From Bacteroidota bacterium (GTDB lineage Bacteria > Bacteroidota > Bacteroidia > Bacteroidales > JAADJA01), in contig JAJRTT010000113.1 of the NCBI GenBank assembly GCA_024278155.1, positions 1 through 6,448 on the forward strand: DNA of 6,448 bases, given 5' to 3'. The notes beneath the pieces are model-generated. The model saw nothing but the letters and a program-made list of their open reading frames with translations. It did no database searches and was not told the DNA's origin. The translations under genes and the position numbers were made by a program. Position 1 is the stretch's first letter, and every line of letters begins with the position of its first letter. Below are positions 1-4,674 of the stretch, piece after piece.

Positions 1-830
1 GCCGAGCCTATTACAACTGTTTTGTTGCTCAACTGGACCCGTGTGTTCGAGATTTCCACCCATCGTTCGTCCCCGTCTTTTGTCAGTATCTTGAAATCAT
101 AATTTGATTTTGGGTTGTTGCCTCCAATGCGCTTGTATCCTCTCGCGGTAACTAAATCCTTGAAATCGGGATGGACCACTTCAAAAAACTTCATTTTCAA
201 CAATTCCTGTTTCTTGTACCCGGTAATATCACAGATGGCTTTGTTTATGTATATAAAATGCCCGGAATCATCGTAAATGAATACCGCACTCTTGAGGTTC
301 TGTGTCAGTTTCCTGAACATCTCTTCACTGGATTTCAATAGCTCGTAGGCTTTTTTGCGTTCCGAAATGTCGTACAGGTAACCATCATAATAAAGCACTT
401 CGTTGTTTTCGTCGAATATTGTTTTGGCACTGATAACCCCCCAAATAGTAGAGCCATCTTTTTTATAGAGTTGGACCTCCCTCTCTTTCAAGCCATTGTT
501 GTTTTTCAGGGTCTCGATGAATTCGTCCCTTTTCTTAGGGTCAACATAGTGGTCAGAGATTTTCTTGCTTACCAGTTCTTCGGTTGAGTTGTACCCAAGG
601 ATTTTCACCATCCAGTTGTTCACATAATTAAAACCACCACCAGGAGTTGATTGATAAAGGCCGATAGGCACATTGTTTTGGAGCTCCTTATATTTTCGTT
701 CGCTTTCGTGGTACGCATCCATCATCCCACTAAAACCCGTAAGGTCGTTCTTCCTCAAGATGTTTAGTTGCCCGCGCAGTTCATTCAGCTCATTTATCAG
801 TTGTGCCTTTGTTTTGTTCGTATCGGTCAT
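1..830 (-). CDS. PAS-domain sensory protein, N-terminal part (C-terminus beyond window)
   Basis: The reading frame is open from the ATG at 830-828 to the left edge, giving 276 complete codons with no stop, so the C-terminal output domain is not visible. Residues 1-35 are hydrophilic and probably helical (KAQLINELNELRGQL), as is common before PAS domains in Bacteroidota sensors. PAS domain 1 spans about 45-157, with NVPIGLYQSTPGG near 53-65 and a PAC-like end (GYLYDISERKKAYELL). PAS domain 2 runs from about 170 to the edge, with AVFIYDDSGHFIYIN near 182-196, DITGYKKQELL and FKILTKDGDERWVEI. No membrane segment is visible, so a cytosolic sensor is inferred. In this family the missing part is usually a histidine kinase, more PAS domains or a GGDEF domain; the window cannot decide. 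The ATG is the first one downstream of a good promoter at 902-933, and no other ATG lies between them on this strand. PAS assignment is firm; ligand and output are unknown. Confidence 0.88.
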   Translation of the reverse strand, partial: MTDTNKTKAQLINELNELRGQLNILRKNDLTGFSGMMDAYHESERKYKELQNNVPIGLYQSTPGGGFNYVNNWMVKILGYNSTEELVSKKISDHYVDPKKRDEFIETLKNNNGLKEREVQLYKKDGSTIWGVISAKTIFDENNEVLYYDGYLYDISERKKAYELLKSSEEMFRKLTQNLKSAVFIYDDSGHFIYINKAICDITGYKKQELLKMKFFEVVHPDFKDLVTARGYKRIGGNNPKSNYDFKILTKDGDERWVEISNTRVQLSNKTVVIGS

Positions 831-901
831 TTTTCTGTATTGGATTGAAAAAAAGGTATTTGAAGAAGAATAATGCTTGCCCTGCCTGTTTTAATTCTCA
901 A

Positions 902-933
902 CAAATATAGAGTTATTGCCCATTATACACAAA
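902..933 (-). promoter_or_regulatory. Bacteroidota-type promoter of the PAS gene
   Basis: Read on the minus strand, TTTG (933-930) is followed by exactly 20 bases and then TATATTTG (909-902). This fits the primary sigma-factor consensus known from Bacteroides and relatives (TTTG, about 19-20 bases, TAnnTTTG) at every fixed position. The transcription start would lie near 895, leaving a leader of about 65 bases before the ATG at 830. The sequence match is direct; activity is inferred. Confidence 0.65.
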
Positions 934-962
934 TATTTTCGATTTTGCATCCTGAAATTGTT

Positions 963-970
963 TAATTTTG
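963..970 (+). promoter_or_regulatory. Candidate -7 element of the inositol-monophosphatase-family gene
   Basis: TAATTTTG matches the Bacteroidota -7 box TAnnTTTG and lies 19 bases before the ATG at 990. No TTTG occurs at the usual upstream spacing: the nearest one, 944-947, leaves only 15 bases. The call therefore rests on half a promoter. The leader would be very short, about 10-15 bases. Confidence 0.3.
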
Positions 971-989
971 GATTGAAATAAACAGGAAC

Positions 990-1784
990 ATGAATCTTGA
1001 ACTAATAACAAAACAGGTAACCAATACATGCCGGTCGGTAAGTACTTACATCCGGAATGAACTGAAAAACCTTAAAGCCAAGGATGTGAAGAGCAAGGGC
1101 GTTCATGATTTTGTGACATATGTGGATAAGGCCTCGGAGAAGAAGTTGATCAAGGATCTAAAGAGGATATTGCCATCGGCTGGGATAATTGCCGAGGAAA
1201 ACCAGGGATATAGAAAATCGAATTTGTACAATTGGGTAATCGACCCACTGGACGGAACAACCAATTTTATCCACGGTGTCCCACTGTTTTCCATTAGTAT
1301 TGCATTGATGGAAGGCGATGAGGTGATTTCGGGGGTTGTTTCGGAAGTAAACCTGCACGAGTATTTTTATGCCTGGAAACAGGGTGGTGCTTTTATGAAC
1401 GGGCATCCCATATATGTTTCAACTGCCGAAAAGCTGAACGACAGCCTGATGGCAACCGGTTTCCCTTACCATGACTTTGATCGCCTTGATCCCTATCTTG
1501 AAGTTTTGAAACATTTAATGCAAAATTCCCATGGTGTCAGGCGGCTTGGGTCGGCAGCTGTTGACCTTGCCTATGTGGCCTGCGGCAGGTACGATGGTTT
1601 TTATGAGTATGGCCTTAATTCGTGGGATGTGGCCGCCGGGGCTATCCTTGTGAAGGAAGCGGGCGGAATGGTCAGCGATTTTAGCGGATCGGGCAAGTTT
1701 GTTTTTGGAAGGGAAATAGTTGCCTGCAATCAAGGTATCAACGCTGAATTCCTTGAGTTGATAAAACAAGAATTTAAGGGATAG
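990..1784 (+). CDS. Inositol monophosphatase family protein
   Basis: This 264-residue protein has the length and full metal-site signature of the Mg2+-dependent, Li+-sensitive phosphatase family (IMPase/SuhB). FVTYVD ends at D46; the E69-E70 pair in IIAEEN, D85 and D88 in DPLDGTTN (85-92), and D213 in SWDVAAGAILVKEAGG are the expected metal ligands. RRLGSAAVDLAYVACGRYDGFYE near 184-206 is the usual substrate-side segment. All catalytic residues are present, so activity is expected. The family removes phosphate from inositol phosphates and related small substrates; some members act on histidinol phosphate, fructose-1,6-bisphosphate or 3'-phosphoadenosine 5'-phosphate (PAP). The DPLDGTTNF form is typical of IMPase proper, whereas CysQ usually has DPLDGTKEF, so PAP is less likely. 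The ATG at 990 is the only reasonable start; AGGAA at 984-988 is too close to it to be a normal ribosome-binding site. A DUF2061 gene follows 54 bases downstream and is probably cotranscribed. Confidence 0.93.
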   Translation: MNLELITKQVTNTCRSVSTYIRNELKNLKAKDVKSKGVHDFVTYVDKASEKKLIKDLKRILPSAGIIAEENQGYRKSNLYNWVIDPLDGTTNFIHGVPLFSISIALMEGDEVISGVVSEVNLHEYFYAWKQGGAFMNGHPIYVSTAEKLNDSLMATGFPYHDFDRLDPYLEVLKHLMQNSHGVRRLGSAAVDLAYVACGRYDGFYEYGLNSWDVAAGAILVKEAGGMVSDFSGSGKFVFGREIVACNQGINAEFLELIKQEFKG

Positions 1785-1838
1785 GAGAGGGGGCTTTTCA
1801 ATAGGCCAAAAAAGTATTAATTGTTCCATTGGAGTTGA

Positions 1839-2171
1839 ATGAAAGACAATAAAAGAAAAGAGCAACAAACCACAAAGGATACACCGGGGCGGAGCCTGGC
1901 CAAGGCCATCAGCTGGCGCCTTATCGCATCGCTTACCACTTTCTTGATAACCTTTGTGATTTTCAGGCAAAAGATGAGTGGCCCCTACAAGGAGATTCTC
2001 GAAGCCTCAAGTTTGGTGCTGCTTTTTGACGTGATCATCAAAATCGGGATATATTACCTGCACGAACGCCTTTGGACAAATATCACCTGGGGGAAATTCT
2101 GGAAACAGCAATATTGGAAACAAGAGGCCTGGAAAAGATTGTACAGGAAAAAACACAAGAAACATCCCTGA
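1839..2171 (+). CDS. DUF2061 small inner-membrane protein
   Basis: This 110-residue protein matches what I know of the DUF2061 family: a GRSLAKAISWRLIAS start to the conserved part (17-31), a membrane segment at about 27-42, a GPYKEILEAS turn, and a second segment at about 57-73 ending in YYLHERLW (72-79). The N-terminus (1-17) is short and charged. The tail (80-110) is unusual in composition: very basic, with aromatic residues spaced four to five apart (W79, W84, W88, W93, W98, Y102). That suggests a helix lying on the membrane or binding a polyanion, which is inference. GGAG at 1831-1834 precedes the ATG at short spacing and supports the start. Biochemical function is unknown. In several Bacteroidota, as I recall, DUF2061 genes sit in sulfate-activation clusters beside cysQ/cysC/cysD; here the partner is an IMPase-type phosphatase. 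Confidence 0.87.
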   Translation: MKDNKRKEQQTTKDTPGRSLAKAISWRLIASLTTFLITFVIFRQKMSGPYKEILEASSLVLLFDVIIKIGIYYLHERLWTNITWGKFWKQQYWKQEAWKRLYRKKHKKHP

Positions 2172-2209
2172 TTGGCTTAAAATGCAAAAGGGAACGATTA
2201 CAATAAGGG

Positions 2210-2247
2210 GCCGCTAATGCGCTAATAACAATTTGCACATTAGCGGC
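2210..2247. repeat. GC-rich perfect 10-bp inverted repeat (hairpin)
   Basis: GCCGCTAATG (2210-2219) and CATTAGCGGC (2238-2247) are exact reverse complements. One C/A mismatch (2220/2237) and two further G-C pairs (2221-2222 with 2235-2236) extend the stem inward, leaving a 12-base loop. It starts 39 bases after the DUF2061 stop codon, so it could end that transcript or protect its 3' end. No T-run follows on either strand, so it is not a standard intrinsic terminator. It lies four bases from the long palindrome at 2252-2414 and may belong to the same element. Confidence 0.75.
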
Positions 2248-2251
2248 GATA

Positions 2252-2414
2252 TAGACTTTATAACAATTAAAATCGTATGGCATTATTTATCTTTTTCCGT
2301 TTCCCTTCGTTATTTTTATTTTCCATAGCTACGGCTATGCAAAAGAAAAATGCCTTGGGAACCAAAAAAATCTTAAATCCTGCCTATATACGACTTCAAT
2401 CATTATAAAGTCTA
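2252..2414. repeat. 163-bp long imperfect palindrome, MITE-like
   Basis: The two halves are reverse complements of each other around a 4-base centre, TACG (2330-2333). The ends are a perfect 12-bp inverted repeat, TAGACTTTATAA (2252-2263) and TTATAAAGTCTA (2403-2414). The outer stem 2252-2278/2388-2414 pairs at 23 of 27 positions. After a 3-base bulge (2385-2387), 2279-2282 pairs with 2381-2384 and 2285-2289 with 2374-2378. The middle pairs less well, though TTCCC (2301-2305) faces GGGAA (2357-2361). The inner stem 2312-2329/2334-2351 pairs at 16 of 18 positions and includes CATAGC/GCTATG. ATA flanks both ends (2249-2251 and 2415-2417), a possible short target duplication, and each terminal repeat has TA at its outer end. 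There is no transposase. A nonautonomous transposable element or dispersed palindromic repeat is the best reading, but other copies cannot be checked here. Alternatively it is a structured RNA. Confidence 0.7.
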
Positions 2415-2474
2415 ATATAAGAATCAAACGAATTTGTAAAATATAAACCGGTGGATTACCATAATAGCATTTTC

Positions 2475-3836
2475 ATGAAAAAAACCTTTCCTCTCATTTT
2501 AGCCGGATTGTTCCTCTTCACTTTATTAGGTAAATCAGCCGCTTTGCCAGATGATTCGTTGGCAAAACGAAAACTTGTTTACCAATTTGATATCAAAGAA
2601 GAAATTGCCCCTCCCATCTGGAGAAAAACACAGAAAGCATTGCAGGAGGCACATGGGATGGATGCCGACCTTATCCTGATCCACATGAACACATATGGGG
2701 GCTTGCTGGATGCTGCCGACTCCATTCGCACTGCAATCCTGAAATCCTATATTCCTGTTTTTGTGTATATTGATAACAATGCCGCTTCTGCCGGGGCGCT
2801 TATTTCCATTGCATGCGACAGTATTTATATGAACCCCGGGGCCAATATCGGGGCAGCGACCGTTGTGGATCAATCGGGGAAGCCCTTGCCCGATAAGTAC
2901 CAAAGCTATATGCGCTCGATGATGCGGTCAACTGCAGAAACAAGTGGTCGCGATCCGGAAATTGCCCAGGCCATGGTGGATCCGTCCATTTATATCGAAG
3001 GGGTTTCCGATACCGGAAAGGTACTGACTTTTACTGCCCTCGAAGCTGTCGAAAATGGCTATTGTGAAGGGATTGCCGAATCGGTGGGCGAGGTCTTGCG
3101 GATTGCCGGTATGGAGCCCTATGTGATTGTGGAGCAAAAACTCACGGCCGTTGACAGGGTTATCAGTATGCTCATCAATCCATTTGTAAGCGGGATACTT
3201 ATTATGATAATCGTTGGAGGGATTTATTTTGAACTGCAAACCCCCGGGATCGGTTTCCCCATTGCAGCTTCGGTAATTGCGGCAGTTTTGTACTTTGCCC
3301 CGCTTTATCTCGAAGGGATGGCCGAGAATTGGGAGGTATTGGTATTTGTGGTCGGGGTGATTTTGATTGCCCTTGAGGTTTTTGTGATACCTGGCTTTGG
3401 TGTTGCAGGCATTTCGGGGATTACCATGGTGGTGGTCGGTTTGACACTGAGCATGGTGGGCAATATCGGTTTTGACTTTACCGGCGTGGAATTAAATGGC
3501 GTCATCATCTCCTTTTTTATCGTGGTAATTGCCATGTTTCTTGCATTGTTGTTTTCATTCTACTTCAGTAAAAAAATATTTACGAGCCATATCTTTGGCC
3601 ATCTTGCGCTGGAAGCAGTCCAGCAATCGGATCAGGGATTTGTTTCTTCCGATTCGTTGTACAGTACAATGTTGGGCGAAAAAGGGATTGCCCATACCGA
3701 CCTACGCCCCGCCGGAAAAGTGAGGATAGCCAAAAAAGTATTTGATGCCACTGCCGAGACGGGCTATATCAACAAAGGGAGCAAAGTCATCGTAACAGAT
3801 TACCAGGCTTCGCAGCTCATGGTGAAAAAAGTGTAA
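2475..3836 (+). CDS. NfeD family membrane-bound ClpP-class serine protease
   Basis: The protein has 453 residues from the ATG at 2475. I prefer this start to the in-frame GTG at 2451 because it gives a clean signal peptide, MKKTFPLILAGLFLFTLLG, followed by KSAALPDD. Residues 30-215 form a ClpP/crotonase-like protease domain: MNTYGGLLDAADSIR (about 71-85) is the oxyanion region, NNAASAGALI carries the likely nucleophile S105, and K141 in LPDKYQ is the likely general base, making a Ser/Lys dyad as in archaeal 1510-N. Hydrophobic segments follow at about 220-244, 259-276, 286-306, 309-329 and 342-364. The last 50 residues (GEKGIAHTDLRPAGKVRIAK onward) are the soluble OB-fold NfeD domain. This is the full-length form. 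The protease domain should face the periplasm and the OB domain the cytoplasm. Long NfeD proteins usually pair with a stomatin/flotillin-like SPFH gene, but none is adjacent: the next gene is a macro-domain gene 227 bases away. Role is inferred to be membrane quality control. Confidence 0.92.
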   Translation: MKKTFPLILAGLFLFTLLGKSAALPDDSLAKRKLVYQFDIKEEIAPPIWRKTQKALQEAHGMDADLILIHMNTYGGLLDAADSIRTAILKSYIPVFVYIDNNAASAGALISIACDSIYMNPGANIGAATVVDQSGKPLPDKYQSYMRSMMRSTAETSGRDPEIAQAMVDPSIYIEGVSDTGKVLTFTALEAVENGYCEGIAESVGEVLRIAGMEPYVIVEQKLTAVDRVISMLINPFVSGILIMIIVGGIYFELQTPGIGFPIAASVIAAVLYFAPLYLEGMAENWEVLVFVVGVILIALEVFVIPGFGVAGISGITMVVVGLTLSMVGNIGFDFTGVELNGVIISFFIVVIAMFLALLFSFYFSKKIFTSHIFGHLALEAVQQSDQGFVSSDSLYSTMLGEKGIAHTDLRPAGKVRIAKKVFDATAETGYINKGSKVIVTDYQASQLMVKKV

Positions 3837-4063
3837 GTTGGTATGCAACAGCATTTGGCAACCGACCCCAAACCTGAATTGATCAGAAAAGATAAATTAT
3901 AAATTCCAATTTGTAAATGATTAAGTGCCAAACTTGTTTCGGGTTTTGAATTTCTTTTTTTGGTTTTACTTGCTGTTTGGATATTGGATTTTCTTGTCAA
4001 ATAATAAAAGAATATTAGAAATAAGATACCAACGCCTAACCCTTAACGCCTAACCTAAATAAG
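3837..4063. other. AT-rich spacer with short degenerate repeats, no gene seen
   Basis: I find no credible coding region, RNA or full promoter here. The sequence is rich in short related words such as CCAATTTG, CCAAACTTG and TTTTGAATTT. TTGGATA (3977-3983) is followed directly by TTGGATT (3984-3990). The spacer ends in the tandem repeat at 4031-4055. Such degenerate TTTGGAT-type spacers are, as I recall, common between Bacteroidota genes. No terminator hairpin is visible after the NfeD-family gene. Confidence 0.5.
4031..4055 (+). repeat. Tandem 11-base direct repeat before the macro-domain gene
   Basis: AACGCCTAACC occurs at 4031-4041 and again, exactly, at 4045-4055, a period of 14 bases with CTT between. 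The second copy ends eight bases before the ATG at 4064, which is where the ribosome would bind. It may be a relic of a dispersed repeat, or a binding site acting on expression of the next gene; the sequence alone does not tell. Confidence 0.6.
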
Positions 4064-4570
4064 ATGAAAAGCAGGATTGAACTGATAAAAGCCGATATCA
4101 CAAAACTAAATGTGGATGCCATTGTAAATGCCGCCAATAAAAGCCTCCTTGGTGGTGGCGGTGTGGACGGGGCAATCCATAGGGCTGCCGGTAAATTGCT
4201 TTTGGAAGAGTGCCGGAAGCTGAACGGTTGTGAAACGGGGGAGGCAAAAATCACCAGGGGATATGAATTGCCTGCGAAATATATCATCCATACCGTGGGA
4301 CCGGTATGGAACGGGGGCAAGAAAAATGAAGCCGGGTTGCTTGCCGGATGCTATCGCAACAGTCTGCAACTTGCTATTGAGAACAACTGTAAAACCATTG
4401 CCTTCCCTAATATCAGTACAGGCGTTTACCGTTTCCCCAAGGAGGCCGCTGCCGAAATTGCCATCCGTGAAACCCATAAGTTTTTGGAAAACATCAAAAG
4501 CATTGAGAAAGTCCTTTTTGTTTGTTTTGACGATGAGAACTTTGGGATTTATCAGGATAAATTAGTTTGA
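4064..4570 (+). CDS. Macro-domain protein, O-acetyl-ADP-ribose deacetylase type (YmdB/MacroD-like)
   Basis: The whole 168-residue protein is one macro domain, the length usual for bacterial YmdB-like enzymes. IELIKADITKLNVDAIVNAAN (5-25) is the adenine-side strand and loop. N25 and D35, in NAANKSLLGGGGVDGAIHRAAG, are in the same order and spacing as the catalytic pair of E. coli YmdB. YIIHTVGPVW follows at about 73-82. ISTGVYRFP (117-125) is the distal-ribose/phosphate-binding loop, and CFDDENFGIYQDKL closes the domain. The family binds ADP-ribose and hydrolyses O-acetyl-ADP-ribose or removes mono-ADP-ribose from acidic residues; all key residues are present, so activity is expected. The enzyme is cytosolic. 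The ATG at 4064 is preceded by AT-rich sequence without a Shine-Dalgarno. No NAD-dependent toxin or ADP-ribosyltransferase gene is adjacent, so a toxin-antitoxin pairing is not supported. Transcription probably ends at the hairpin 4631-4648. Confidence 0.93.
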   Translation: MKSRIELIKADITKLNVDAIVNAANKSLLGGGGVDGAIHRAAGKLLLEECRKLNGCETGEAKITRGYELPAKYIIHTVGPVWNGGKKNEAGLLAGCYRNSLQLAIENNCKTIAFPNISTGVYRFPKEAAAEIAIRETHKFLENIKSIEKVLFVCFDDENFGIYQDKLV

Positions 4571-4623
4571 AAACAAAACTTCACCAAGGATTTGTATTCC
4601 TGTTGCTGTTTTCAGGGGACAAT

Positions 4624-4652
4624 AAAAAAAGCCATCAATTCTGATGGCCTTT
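4624..4652. terminator. Bidirectional intrinsic terminator between convergent genes
   Basis: A perfect 7-bp stem, GCCATCA (4631-4637) with TGATGGC (4642-4648), closes a 4-base loop. On the minus strand it is followed by seven T residues (complement of 4630-4624), the strong direction, ending the secreted-protein gene whose stop is 27 bases upstream of the stem. On the plus strand it is followed by CTTTCCATTTTC, weaker but usable for the macro-domain gene that stops at 4570. Confidence 0.82.
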
Positions 4653-4674
4653 CCATTTTCAATTCAAATATTGA

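Noticed and set aside
673..873. Plus-strand 66-codon frame
   Set aside because: It is antisense to the N-terminal part of the PAS gene, whose protein motifs are clear, and it has no family resemblance.
990..1784. Calling the phosphatase CysQ because of its DUF2061 neighbour
   Set aside because: The motif is DPLDGTTNF, typical of IMPase, not the DPLDGTKEF form usual in CysQ. Context alone is too weak.
2312..2351. Inner part of the palindrome as an intrinsic terminator
   Set aside because: The order is T-run, stem, A-run on the plus strand and the same on the minus strand, the reverse of a terminator; the runs are parts of the stem.
2277..2408. A 43-codon frame with a signal-peptide-like start (MALFIFFRFPSLFLFSIATA)
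   Set aside because: It lies wholly inside the long palindrome, has no ribosome-binding site, and its hydrophobic start is simply the T-rich arm of the hairpin. It would only become credible if conserved at protein level in many copies.
2433..2464. Promoter for the NfeD-family gene (TTTG, 20 bases, TACCATAA)
   Set aside because: The upstream box and spacing fit, but the -7 box keeps only TA of TAnnTTTG and would put the start almost on the ATG.
2451..2474. GTG start for the NfeD-family protein, adding eight residues
   Set aside because: The ATG at 2475 gives a standard signal peptide directly, while the GTG adds a polar DYHNSIF lead and has no ribosome-binding site.
4064..4570. Macro-domain gene as the antitoxin of an ADP-ribosylating toxin-antitoxin pair
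   Set aside because: Neither side holds a DarT-like or other ADP-ribosyltransferase gene, and the domain is of the YmdB/MacroD type rather than clearly DarG-like.
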